A DNA stretch of 64,000 nt from contig CAYNHZ010000004.1 in assembly GCA_964397445.1 (NCBI GenBank), positions 62,001 to 126,000 on the forward strand. Direction: 5' to 3'. This document shows positions 10,201 to 17,480 of this stretch, one piece after another; the first letter of the stretch is position 1; every line of letters begins with the position of its first letter. Source of the stretch: CAYNHZ01 sp964397445. Its GTDB lineage: Bacteria > Bacteroidota > Bacteroidia > Bacteroidales > UBA932. A program made the position numbers and the translations under genes. A model generated the notes under the pieces. That model was given only the letters and a program-made list of their open reading frames with translations. It was not told the origin of the DNA and made no database searches.

Positions 10201-10704
10201 TTTGTAAATATTTTTCAATAAAAACCAAAGTGTCTCAATATATCTATTATCGTAGGTGATATAAGGATCATCCATATCTACCCAATAGCCAATTCGTTCC
10301 GTAAGATTTACCCACTCTTTGGTATATTTCATCACCTCCCTCTTGCAGGTGTTATTATACTCTTCCACTGAGATCTTTGTCCCAATATCCTCCTTTGTTA
10401 TTCCTAGCATCTTCTCAACACCAAGTTCCACAGGGAGACCGTGAGTATCCCATCCCGCCTTTCTCTCAACCAAAAAACCTTTTTGACTCTTATACCTGCA
10501 AATAACATCTTTTATCGAACGAGCCATAACGTGATGAATCCCCGGCATTCCGTTAGCCGAAGGTGGCCCTTCAAAAAACACAAACTTTGGAGCACCCTTT
10601 CGAAGATCCAACGATTTCTTGAAAATGTTCTCTTTATTCCATTTCTCTAATACTGAACGATTTGTCTCTACCAAATCTAATCCTTTATACTCTTTGAATT
10701 TCAT
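7258..10704 (-). CDS. ileS: isoleucyl-tRNA synthetase
   Basis: This 1148-residue class I synthetase charges tRNA-Ile. The HIGH-type motif is PPSANGMPGIHHVMAR at about 47-62, and KMSKR is at about 689-694. The CP1 editing region lies in between (TTTPWTLPSN near 240). The length and the GIHH version of the HIGH motif fit the long, eukaryote-like class of IleRS, which in other bacteria is associated with low mupirocin sensitivity. It heads the leftward run ileS-guaD-dksA-lspA-pigment cluster, with a promoter-like TATATTTG at 10724-10731. Confidence 0.97.
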   Translation of the reverse strand: MKFKEYKGLDLVETNRSVLEKWNKENIFKKSLDLRKGAPKFVFFEGPPSANGMPGIHHVMARSIKDVICRYKSQKGFLVERKAGWDTHGLPVELGVEKMLGITKEDIGTKISVEEYNNTCKREVMKYTKEWVNLTERIGYWVDMDDPYITYDNRYIETLWFLLKNIYKKGLLYKGYSIQPYSPAAGTGLSSHELNQPGCYRDVKDTTAVVQFEVIRDVFSEKLFDVSKGEPLYFLAWTTTPWTLPSNTALCVGPKIEYSIVKSFNPYTGIPAFYIVAKELINNHFNPKAADLKLEDYKVGDKLIPFEIVEGSYSGRDLEEISYKQLIPWITPEDGAFRVITGDFVTVEDGTGIVHIAPTFGADDAKVAKIKGIPPLMVKDAFGVMQAQVDRMGKMYRIEDLDGDFVRERVAVDLYGSFSGRFVKNAYDPEAKEDTPTLDVDICVMLKQNNKAFKIEKHTHNYPHCWRTDKPVLYYPLDSWFIRTTAVQDRMIELNKTINWYPESTGSGRFGKWLENLQDWNLSRSRYWGTPLPIWRSEDGKEEKCIGSVSELYDEIELSCKAGIMKENPLRRLHFDPSDSSAENYNKIDLHRHYMDNIFLVSDSGKRMVRESDLIDVWFDSGAMPFAQEGLAKKDTPSFGQTADFIAEGVDQTRGWFFTLHAIATMVADKIAFKNVISNGLVLDKEGNKMSKRLGNAVDPFKALDEYGADPLRWYMMTNSQPWDNLKFDESGVDEVRRKFFGTLYNTYSFFALYANVDGFTNSEPQIDVDRRSETDRWLISLLNTLIKDVLESYERYDVTSAGRMIQDFVCDGLSNWYVRLNRKRFWGGEMNSDKLAAYQTLYSALETVSILAAPIAPFYMDRLFSDLNAVSGLHKGLSVHQILMPEYDERLIDKNLESRMDLAQKSSSMVLALRRKVNIKVRQPLNRIIIPILDSTIEEQFRLVKDIVLTEVNVKCVEFITDTTGLITKKIKPNFKTLGKKYGKQMKEISSSFGTMSQGDISQIEMSGMRGDSYMLKLDCGDVLIDVEDYEIISEDMPGWLVATEGKLTVALDITITDDLKNEGVARELINRIQNLRKDCNFEVTDKINVSILYRDEIAEALKDYKDYVCSQTLALSISLFDSLDEGEDIEWINDDFVRIKIEKNII

Positions 10705-10723
10705 CTAAATCATATTTAACTTG

Positions 10724-10731
10724 CAAATATA
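10724..10731 (-). promoter_or_regulatory. -7 element TATATTTG for ileS
   Basis: The minus-strand octamer TATATTTG matches TAnnTTTG and is 19 nt upstream of the ileS ATG. It is arranged divergently with the cvpA promoter element at 10744-10751. Confidence 0.5.
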
Positions 10732-10743
10732 ATACAACTTAGT

Positions 10744-10751
10744 TACTTTTG
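10744..10751 (+). promoter_or_regulatory. -7 element TACTTTTG for cvpA
   Basis: The plus-strand octamer TACTTTTG matches TAnnTTTG and is 26 nt before the cvpA ATG. Only 12 nt separate it from the divergent ileS element, so RNA polymerase may not occupy both at once. Confidence 0.5.
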
Positions 10752-10777
10752 AGAAAAATTGACTAACCTAATAAATT

Positions 10778-11275
10778 ATGCCGACAATTGATATAGTAAT
10801 ACTCGTCATTCTTTTTGTAGCCATCATAAAAGGTCTTATGGATGGATTTATCAAACAAATTGCCGGGATACTCGGTCTGATCCTCGGAATATACCTCTCC
10901 TACAAATTTTCTTCACTCCTATCGGTTTGGTTAAATAATTGGATCAATGTATCGGAATCGATCGTTAAAATTATATCATTTGCTATTATCTCAATAGCAG
11001 CCATAATTGGTATTGCATTTCTTGGCAAAATAGTCCAAAAGATCGTAAACATCACAACCCTCGGCTGGTTAAACAGATTAGTGGGAGTGCTCTTCGCCAT
11101 TTTCACAACAATATTGATCCTCGGAATCCTATTTTCACTAATCCACTACATAAACGATGCGTGGTTTACAATAATAAGCAATGAAAAATTATCCGAATCA
11201 AAATTTGTCGATGTTTTTATAAAAATCACCGACACTGTTTTTCCGTATTTAAAAAATTTCTTCAAGCTTTCTTAA
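10778..11275 (+). CDS. CvpA-family membrane protein
   Basis: This 165-residue protein has four predicted membrane helices (about 5-20, 27-45, 62-84 and 100-120) and matches the CvpA / colicin V production family in its DIVILVILFVAIIKGLMDGFIKQI start and central GWLNRLVG. CvpA proteins are inner-membrane proteins linked to envelope homeostasis, and in E. coli to colicin V production. It may matter that a peptide-export cassette lies just downstream. However, cvpA is widespread in genomes without such cassettes, so a functional link is only a guess. Confidence 0.85.
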   Translation: MPTIDIVILVILFVAIIKGLMDGFIKQIAGILGLILGIYLSYKFSSLLSVWLNNWINVSESIVKIISFAIISIAAIIGIAFLGKIVQKIVNITTLGWLNRLVGVLFAIFTTILILGILFSLIHYINDAWFTIISNEKLSESKFVDVFIKITDTVFPYLKNFFKLS

Positions 11276-11369
11276 ATATTCTCTTAAACTTTTTACATAG
11301 ATCCATAAGGTTTTGTTAAAATGGGGCATATTTTTTCAAAACAGGGGTTTACTTTGTAGAAAAAAAGGG

Positions 11370-11513
11370 ATGAAAAATTTAAAAGAGGAGATCAACAGCA
11401 CAATTGAGGGGATGCTTCCAAGTATGAGCGAAGAGAGTATATCCATTTATAAGAGTTTATTATTGGTATCGATTATCATATCATCTGTCCCGATTATTAT
11501 CTATTTTCTATAA
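11370..11513 (+). CDS. small membrane protein upstream of the peptide exporter (47 aa)
   Basis: This short gene starts at the ATG at 11370 after a purine-rich AAAGGG stretch. A longer in-frame start at 11313 adds 19 residues with no obvious role. It has a charged N-terminus (MKNLKEEINSTIEGM) and a single C-terminal membrane helix at about 24-47 ending in IIYFL. I do not recognise the family. It is the first gene of the exporter cassette, 29 nt before the ABC transporter, so it could be an immunity protein or an accessory factor for export. It might also be unrelated. Confidence 0.5.
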   Translation: MKNLKEEINSTIEGMLPSMSEESISIYKSLLLVSIIISSVPIIIYFL

Positions 11514-11542
11514 CCATTTATAACTATTAATCGAGGGGAAGT

Positions 11543-13672
11543 ATGAAGAGGGAAAGTAAAATACGCCAACACGACAAGCAAGATTGCGCAGCTGCCTGCA
11601 TAGCATCAATATGCTCATTTTATGGGCTTCACCTCCCACTCATTACTATAAGAGATGCTTGCGGGACCTCAGACGAAGGGACAAGTATCCAAGGGATATT
11701 GGATGCCTCCGAAAAAATAGGGATGTCGGCAAAAGGATTAAAATCCAAAACCAATAACATTGAGGAGCTTAAAAATATTGATATGCCGATTATCCTCCAT
11801 CTAAAAAAGGAGAATGGGTGGCTTCATTTTGTGGTACTATACGAGATAAAAGGGAAGAGGGCGATGATTCTCGACCCTGAAGATGGTAATTATCACCGAG
11901 TTGAGATCAGAGAACTTGAAAAGGAGTGGAGCGGATACATAGTAATAATGAGCCCCTCTCCGACCTTTGTAAAGGGAGATGAAAGGGAGAGTAATTTATT
12001 TCGCTTTAAAGAGCTCTTTATGAGCCATAAGAGAGAGTTGATATTATCCCTCTTAGGATCAATAGTCTATATTATTATAGGGTTAAGTACTTCGTTGTTT
12101 TTACAACATATTATCGATAACATACTTCCGAAAAAAGACACCACATCATTGATATTCACAGCAATACTAATGATAATATTATTAGTGTTGAGTCTATTTA
12201 TAGGATATATCCGTTCCCTTTTGACCATAAGGGCAAGTATAAAAATAGATGCGAGGCTTGTTATTTCATACATTAATAAGCTCATAGAATTGCCTATCTC
12301 GTTTTTCAATTCAAGGGGGAGTGGAGAATTAAATGCAAGGATCGGAGATGTATATAAAATACGGACATTTATCTCCATTCAGTTGATAATCTTGACAATA
12401 AGCACCATTTCCATTTTGATTTCTATATCAATATTATTTACATATTATTGGAAATTAGCACTATTGGTTCTCGCCTTTATACCACTATACTATCTGCTTT
12501 ACACTATTTCAGACAAAATAAACAGAAAGATAAATAAGAAAATAATCGTTGAGAGTGCAAAGTTTGAGGAAAAAAACATCGAGACCCTCGCCTCAATAAA
12601 AACAATCAAATTTTTCGGTTCTAAAAGCATAGCTTCAAGAAAATTAGAGAAGCAATACATAAAAATGTCCCAGGCCTTGTATAGTGGGGGAAAATACGCA
12701 TCTCTCTTCTCAATGGGGTCGGAAGGAGTAACTAAAGCACTAACTTTCACAGTGTTAATCATAGGATCATACTTTGTCATAAATTCCGAATTGACGATAG
12801 GAGAGATGGTCTCATTCTTCTCAATCACAGCATTTTTCACCTCCCCCGTTATGGCTCTTATTGAGAGTAATAACGAAATTACAGAGGCAAATATTGCGGC
12901 TGAGAGGCTATTCGAAATATTAGATCTGAAATCGGAGGAGGGTGACAAAAAAGGGAATTACGATATTCCAGTGTGGGATAATTTGACGGTAGAAAATCTC
13001 TCATTCTCCTATCCCGGGAGGGGAAAATTACTTGAGAATATATCTTTTGCGATCGAGAAAGGTAAAATAAATGCAATAGTTGGAGAGAATGGTTGCGGTA
13101 AAAGCACGATTGCCACCATTTTAATGAGAGGTTACGAAGTTCAAAACGGAAAGATCAGGATAGGAGAGACAAATATCAACCATATCTCTATCGATAAATG
13201 GAGAAAATTTATATCGATTGTTCCCCAAAAGGGAGATTTGTTCAATGGAACGATAATGGAGAATATTGTCCCTGGGGAGGAGGAAGCAGATATCGATAAG
13301 GTAATCTCAATGTGTAGAATCGCAGGGTTGATAGAGATGATACGCAATTTACCCGATGGTCTGTTAAGTAACATAGGGGAACAAGGATGCAAACTCTCAG
13401 GTGGTGAGAGACAAAAAGTGGCATTGGCAAGGGCGCTGTATAGAGAGCCAGAGATTTTGATCTTAGACGAAGCCACAACCTCTCTCGACGATAAAAGTAG
13501 ATCTTCATTTATTGACACAATTAGGTCAATTTGTCTTGATAAATCCATCACCATTATAATGATAAGTCACGAGAAAGAGAGTATTGAAATAGCTAATAAA
13601 ATAATTGAAATAAAAACGAATGCGCATTCGAAGGTGGAAAACTGCACACCTAATTTTGCAGTATCATTTTAA
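11543..13672 (+). CDS. C39 peptidase-containing ABC exporter (PCAT)
   Basis: This 709-residue exporter joins three parts. An N-terminal C39 cysteine protease domain has C15 in KQDCAAACIAS, H95 in GWLHFVVL and D111 in ILDPEDG. A six-helix ABC membrane domain covers about 155-430. A C-terminal nucleotide-binding domain has Walker A GENGCGKST near 514, signature LSGGERQKVALARAL near 617 and Walker B ILILDEATTSLD near 640. Such proteins cut leader peptides after a double glycine and export the mature peptide. Two matching substrates lie 11 nt and 217 nt downstream. It begins after a purine-rich GAGGGGAAG ribosome-binding stretch. Confidence 0.95.
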   Translation: MKRESKIRQHDKQDCAAACIASICSFYGLHLPLITIRDACGTSDEGTSIQGILDASEKIGMSAKGLKSKTNNIEELKNIDMPIILHLKKENGWLHFVVLYEIKGKRAMILDPEDGNYHRVEIRELEKEWSGYIVIMSPSPTFVKGDERESNLFRFKELFMSHKRELILSLLGSIVYIIIGLSTSLFLQHIIDNILPKKDTTSLIFTAILMIILLVLSLFIGYIRSLLTIRASIKIDARLVISYINKLIELPISFFNSRGSGELNARIGDVYKIRTFISIQLIILTISTISILISISILFTYYWKLALLVLAFIPLYYLLYTISDKINRKINKKIIVESAKFEEKNIETLASIKTIKFFGSKSIASRKLEKQYIKMSQALYSGGKYASLFSMGSEGVTKALTFTVLIIGSYFVINSELTIGEMVSFFSITAFFTSPVMALIESNNEITEANIAAERLFEILDLKSEEGDKKGNYDIPVWDNLTVENLSFSYPGRGKLLENISFAIEKGKINAIVGENGCGKSTIATILMRGYEVQNGKIRIGETNINHISIDKWRKFISIVPQKGDLFNGTIMENIVPGEEEADIDKVISMCRIAGLIEMIRNLPDGLLSNIGEQGCKLSGGERQKVALARALYREPEILILDEATTSLDDKSRSSFIDTIRSICLDKSITIIMISHEKESIEIANKIIEIKTNAHSKVENCTPNFAVSF

Positions 13673-13683
13673 TAATAAAATTT

Positions 13684-13872
13684 ATGGAAAGAATTGATTT
13701 TAGAAGGTATGAAGGGTTTGAATCTATTGATTCTTCCGTTTTAGTATCAGTCAGAGGTGGAATATCCGGGACCTGGATACGAAAAGTCTTACGCTTAATC
13801 GGGAAACTGATTGATGAATATGGCAAGGATTTTAAAGAGGGTTTCAAAGAGGGTTGGAACGAAGGTAAATAA
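13684..13872 (+). CDS. double-glycine leader peptide 1, bacteriocin-like (62 aa)
   Basis: The precursor has a 26-residue leader ending in VSVRGG (G25-G26), with hydrophobic residues at -4, -7 and -12 as expected for C39 leaders. The predicted 36-residue mature peptide begins ISGTWIRK and is a basic amphipathic stretch (KVLRLIGKLI) followed by an unusual glycine-spaced tail (EGFKEGWNEGK). In that tail the glycines form GxxxGxxxG, a helix-packing motif typical of class IIb two-peptide bacteriocins. It lies immediately after the exporter gene, which makes it the obvious substrate. Bacteriocin function is inferred. A signalling role is possible. Confidence 0.8.
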   Translation: MERIDFRRYEGFESIDSSVLVSVRGGISGTWIRKVLRLIGKLIDEYGKDFKEGFKEGWNEGK

Positions 13873-13889
13873 TACTAAAACAAATTGTT

Positions 13890-14069
13890 ATGAATAACTT
13901 AAATAATTTTGAAGTGATTAGCACTGCTCAAGCGTGTTCAATTGCAGGTGGCAGATCTGAAGAGGTCGCCGACATAATAAGAGAGGTAGGAAGATTGATT
14001 GGCTCTTTGATACGAAAAATCCTAAAACCTAAAGGGAAAGAGACTACACCGAATACTTGTCCTTGTTAG
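13890..14069 (+). CDS. double-glycine leader peptide 2, bacteriocin-like (59 aa)
   Basis: I found this short gene by reading between peptide 1 and the terminator. It runs from the ATG at 13890 to the TAG at 14067-14069. The leader ends in CSIAGG (G20-G21), with Ile at -4 and -12. The 38-residue mature part begins RSEEVADI and contains EVGRLIGSLIRKIL, a basic amphipathic helix with a GxxxG motif (G34, G38), and ends in a two-cysteine CPC tail. It shares the RLIG.LI core with peptide 1 but is otherwise different, as expected for two complementary peptides. The next element is a terminator, so this is the last gene of the cassette. Confidence 0.8.
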   Translation: MNNLNNFEVISTAQACSIAGGRSEEVADIIREVGRLIGSLIRKILKPKGKETTPNTCPC

Positions 14070-14103
14070 AAAATTAACACGACCATTCGGTAAATATTTA
14101 ATT

Positions 14104-14133
14104 ATGTTCGGGAATAATCTTCCCGAACATTTT
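14104..14133 (+). terminator. strong intrinsic terminator after the peptide genes
   Basis: A perfect 11-bp stem (ATGTTCGGGAA at 14104-14114 with TTCCCGAACAT at 14120-14130) and a 5-nt loop are followed by TTT. It ends the exporter/peptide transcript and insulates it from tolC. Confidence 0.85.
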
Positions 14134-14175
14134 ATAGAAATTTTTCATAATTCTTCACTAATGTTGTAAAAAAAT

Positions 14176-14183
14176 TACCTTTG
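14176..14183 (+). promoter_or_regulatory. -7 element TACCTTTG for tolC-like operon
   Basis: The octamer TACCTTTG matches TAnnTTTG and lies 17 nt before the ATG at 14201, just after the terminator. This supports tolC-MFP-tsaB as a separate transcription unit. Confidence 0.55.
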
Positions 14184-14200
14184 TAAAATAAAAAGATAAT

Positions 14201-15514
14201 ATGTTTAAAAGATATCAATTGTTTCTAATCCTATTTTTCTTTCCCATTGTTTCAAATGCTCAAGATAACTGGAGTCTTGAAAAATGTATTAAATACGCGT
14301 GGGACAATAACTTACAGATACAGCAACAAAACATATCTATCGAAAGGAGCAGAAACTCCCTTCTTCAATCACAGTTGAGTTTTATTCCAAATATAAATGC
14401 TTCAATAGGTGAAAATATGAGTTGGGGAAGATCTGTAGATATGAATAATCTTGAGGTAATTCATAAATTTTCCAATAGTACAAGTGCCTCGATAGGTGCC
14501 TCAATAAATTTACTTGACGGATTATCAAAGTACAATAATATTAGGGGTGGAAAAACAGATGTTGCACTCTCATTGCAGGAGGTGGAGAAATTAAAAAATG
14601 AAATATCTATCTCTATCACTAAAGCATACTTACAAGTTCTTCTCTCAAAACAAATATTGATAACATCCGAAGAAAATTTCAAATCAATACAAAATCAAAG
14701 AGATAGGACTAAAAAATTAGTTGATGCTGGAAGCAAACCATATACAACCCTTCTTGACATAGAGTCTCAATTAGCCTCAGAGAGGGTACAGGTCGTATCG
14801 GCAGAAAATCAAGTAAATTCTTCCCTCTTATCACTGATGCAGCTTTTGGATCTTCAATACAATACCGGTTTTGAGATAGATACCCCGAATATTGACTATT
14901 CGATCAATCAATATCACTTTGAAAGCATTGACAGTCTGTATAAGATCTCTTTAATCCTTCCTACTGTCAAAGTCTCTGAGCTCTCCCTTGAAAGATCGAA
15001 ATACGATCTTAAACTCGCTCAGGGAAGACTCTACCCAACAATATCATTATCAGTAGGGTACGGTACATTTTTCAGCTCCAACTCCTCAGGACATTTCTTT
15101 TCTCAATTTGGGGACAATAGAAATCCATCCATCGGACTTAGTATGAATATCCCTATTTTCAACAGTTTGCAAGCAAAAACAAATGTCAAAAACGCTAAGT
15201 TATCTGTTAAGAGTAAAGAGTTAGAGTTGAAAAACAAACACCAAACTCTATACAAAGAGATTCAAAGTGCATTGAACGATGCAAACTCATATTACCAGAA
15301 ACTCCTTGCTTCTGAGAGCAATCTCAAAGCACAGGAGGAGTCATTTAGATATGTATCCGAGAAATTTGATATCGGAGCACTCAACTCCACCGATTATGTA
15401 GTTGCAAAAACAAATCTATTCAAATCTCAATCGGATTACTATCAAGCTAAGTATCAATTCGTCTTTCAATTAAAAATATTAGATTTTTACAAAGGGATTC
15501 CTATAACATTATAA
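14201..15514 (+). CDS. TolC-family outer-membrane efflux protein
   Basis: This 437-residue protein has an N-terminal signal peptide (about 1-20, ending SNAQ) and the duplicated long-helix/beta-barrel layout of TolC. DNWSLEKCIKYAWDNN at the start of the mature protein is the usual opening block of Bacteroidetes TolC proteins. It forms the outer-membrane and periplasmic duct of tripartite exporters. It is followed 3 nt later by a membrane-fusion protein. No inner-membrane RND or MacB-type pump is adjacent. The nearest pump is the peptide exporter upstream, so a shared type I-like secretion path is possible. Confidence 0.9.
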   Translation: MFKRYQLFLILFFFPIVSNAQDNWSLEKCIKYAWDNNLQIQQQNISIERSRNSLLQSQLSFIPNINASIGENMSWGRSVDMNNLEVIHKFSNSTSASIGASINLLDGLSKYNNIRGGKTDVALSLQEVEKLKNEISISITKAYLQVLLSKQILITSEENFKSIQNQRDRTKKLVDAGSKPYTTLLDIESQLASERVQVVSAENQVNSSLLSLMQLLDLQYNTGFEIDTPNIDYSINQYHFESIDSLYKISLILPTVKVSELSLERSKYDLKLAQGRLYPTISLSVGYGTFFSSNSSGHFFSQFGDNRNPSIGLSMNIPIFNSLQAKTNVKNAKLSVKSKELELKNKHQTLYKEIQSALNDANSYYQKLLASESNLKAQEESFRYVSEKFDIGALNSTDYVVAKTNLFKSQSDYYQAKYQFVFQLKILDFYKGIPITL

Positions 15515-15517
15515 TCT

Positions 15518-16765
15518 ATGGCAAAGAAGAAAAAAAATAAAAAGTCCATTTGGCTAATTAGTGCGGCCCTCATCATCATCGCAGGTTTGGTTGTTTACTC
15601 TCAATTTAAAAAAGAAAAAGATATTGTGGTTGAAATATCTAAGCCAAAGGTCCAAAACATAATTGAATCCATCCCTTCAAACGGAAAAATAAAGCCTGTA
15701 ACCGAGGTTAAAATAAGTCCTGACGTCTCCGGCGAGATTATTGAGCTCAATTTTAAAGAAGGAGACAGGGTGAAGAAAGGGGATCTGGTGATAAAAATAA
15801 AACAAGATGTCTATATCTCTCTTAGAGATAGGGCTATTGCTTCATTAAATTCAATAAAAGCACAATATCTTCAACAAGTATCTCAACTCAAACAAATAGA
15901 ACTCAATCACAATCGTAATAAGAAATTGTTTGAGCAAAAGGCTATTTCAGAATCTGAATTTGAGACATCTTTATCTCAATATGAGGTTGCTAAAGAACAA
16001 CTTAAAGCTGCAGAATACAATATCCAGAGCGCAAACGCTTCTCTAAAAGAGGCTGAAGAAAATCTTACAAAAACCACTATCTACTCCCCTATGGATGGAG
16101 TTGTCTCAAAATTAAATGTAGAGAGGGGTGAAAGGGTAGTTGGAACTTCACAAATGGCAGGTACTGAGATGATGAGAATAGCAGATCTTGATAAAATGGA
16201 GGTTTTGGTAGACGTAAACGAGAATGATATTATTCGTATCAAGAATCGCGACACTGCAAAAATTGATGTCGATGCCTATCCCGGTGTCGTATTTAGGGGG
16301 GTGGTTACTCAAGTGGCTAACTCTTCAAAAAATGTAAGCACTTCGACAGATCAAGTGACAAATTTTGAGGTTAAGGTGGAAATATTACCCGAATCTTATG
16401 CAAATCTCCTTAAAGATAACCCAATCCCATTCAGACCGGGTATGTCTGCATCTGTTCAGATCGAAACATCAAGAAGGGAGAATGCCATCACAATACCTAT
16501 TCAATCGATTACTACAAGATCCGAGTTAGCAGACTCTATTTCAAAACAATCATCCGAAGGGTATAATGAGTTCGTTTTTGTATATGATAAAGCTACCTCC
16601 ACTGTAAAAGCGGTAAACATCAAAACAGGTATTCAAGATTTGAATATAATAGAGGTGATAAGTGGATTGGACAAAGATGCTGAAATAGTTACAGGACCTT
16701 ATAATATGATAAACAAAACTTTGACCAACGGAGCCAAAGTAACTACCAACGAGAAAAATAAATAG
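15518..16765 (+). CDS. periplasmic adaptor (MacA/RND membrane-fusion family)
   Basis: This 415-residue HlyD/MacA-type adaptor has a lysine-rich cytoplasmic start and a membrane anchor at about 11-25. The first lipoyl half is near 60-95 (VSGEIIELNFKEGDRVKKGD), with a coiled-coil hairpin at about 100-185 and the second lipoyl half near 190 (TTIYSPMDGVVSKLNVERGE). Beta-barrel and membrane-proximal domains follow. It links an inner-membrane transporter to TolC. It is directly coupled to the tolC-like gene and followed 3 nt later by tsaB. The partner pump is not encoded next to it. Confidence 0.9.
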   Translation: MAKKKKNKKSIWLISAALIIIAGLVVYSQFKKEKDIVVEISKPKVQNIIESIPSNGKIKPVTEVKISPDVSGEIIELNFKEGDRVKKGDLVIKIKQDVYISLRDRAIASLNSIKAQYLQQVSQLKQIELNHNRNKKLFEQKAISESEFETSLSQYEVAKEQLKAAEYNIQSANASLKEAEENLTKTTIYSPMDGVVSKLNVERGERVVGTSQMAGTEMMRIADLDKMEVLVDVNENDIIRIKNRDTAKIDVDAYPGVVFRGVVTQVANSSKNVSTSTDQVTNFEVKVEILPESYANLLKDNPIPFRPGMSASVQIETSRRENAITIPIQSITTRSELADSISKQSSEGYNEFVFVYDKATSTVKAVNIKTGIQDLNIIEVISGLDKDAEIVTGPYNMINKTLTNGAKVTTNEKNK

Positions 16766-16768
16766 CTA

Positions 16769-17470
16769 ATGTGTAAGTTTATTCTTATTGAAACAAGTAC
16801 ACAAGAATGTTCTATCGCTTTATCTTATAAAGATAGTATAATAGCTCTCAGAGAGATAAAAGAGCCAAAAGCACACGCAAAAGTTATTGCTCCATTTATC
16901 CAAGAGGTACTAAAAGAGGGAAAAACTTCTATTGAAGAGTGTTCGGCTGTATCTGTTAGTGAAGGACCCGGTTCATACACAGGACTAAGAGTTGGAGTCT
17001 CGACCGCCAAAGGGATTTGCTTTGGAGCAAACTTACCACTGATAGGGATAAGCACTATGGAGATTCTTACCCAAATGGCCATTAAACAATTCCAACCTGA
17101 TAAAGGAAGTGTGATAATACCGATGATAGATGCCAGAAGGATGGAGGTCTATTCGGGAGCTTTTGATTATATGGGACACTGTATAGCCGACACATCGGCG
17201 GTTATATTAGATCAAAATAGTTATAACGAGTTGTTTAATACCTATAATTCACTGATATTCATAGGTGATGGAGTAACAAAATATAAGACAATCATCCCTG
17301 AAGAGTCCCTTTCAAAATGTCTTTTCGCTGAATGTTATCCATCTGTCGAGGGGATGGCAACACCCACATATAACTCTTGGTTAAACAGAGATTATAAAGA
17401 TACTGCCTACTTTGAACCCTTCTACCTAAAAGATTTTATAGCAGGGGTGAGTAAGAAAGGTCTATTTTAA
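16769..17470 (+). CDS. tsaB: tRNA threonylcarbamoyladenosine biosynthesis protein TsaB
   Basis: This 233-residue ASKHA-fold protein has ILIETSTQECSIAL at the N-terminus and the conserved SEGPGSYTGLRVG block near 64-76, followed by STAKGICFG. TsaB partners with TsaD in forming t6A37 on ANN-decoding tRNAs. It is the third gene after tolC and the adaptor, separated by 3 nt. It converges with the TlpA-like gene (10 nt gap). Confidence 0.95.
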   Translation: MCKFILIETSTQECSIALSYKDSIIALREIKEPKAHAKVIAPFIQEVLKEGKTSIEECSAVSVSEGPGSYTGLRVGVSTAKGICFGANLPLIGISTMEILTQMAIKQFQPDKGSVIIPMIDARRMEVYSGAFDYMGHCIADTSAVILDQNSYNELFNTYNSLIFIGDGVTKYKTIIPEESLSKCLFAECYPSVEGMATPTYNSWLNRDYKDTAYFEPFYLKDFIAGVSKKGLF

Positions 17471-17480
17471 TGCAGATAGA

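Noticed and set aside
11349..11356. TTACTTTG as a possible promoter for the peptide cassette
   Set aside because: It deviates from TAnnTTTG at a conserved base, and no TTTG lies at the right distance, so I do not annotate it. The cassette promoter remains unknown.
12067..13554. Several long minus-strand open frames inside the ABC exporter gene
   Set aside because: They are antisense to a clear C39-ABC protein, lack recognisable domains and are explained by codon composition.
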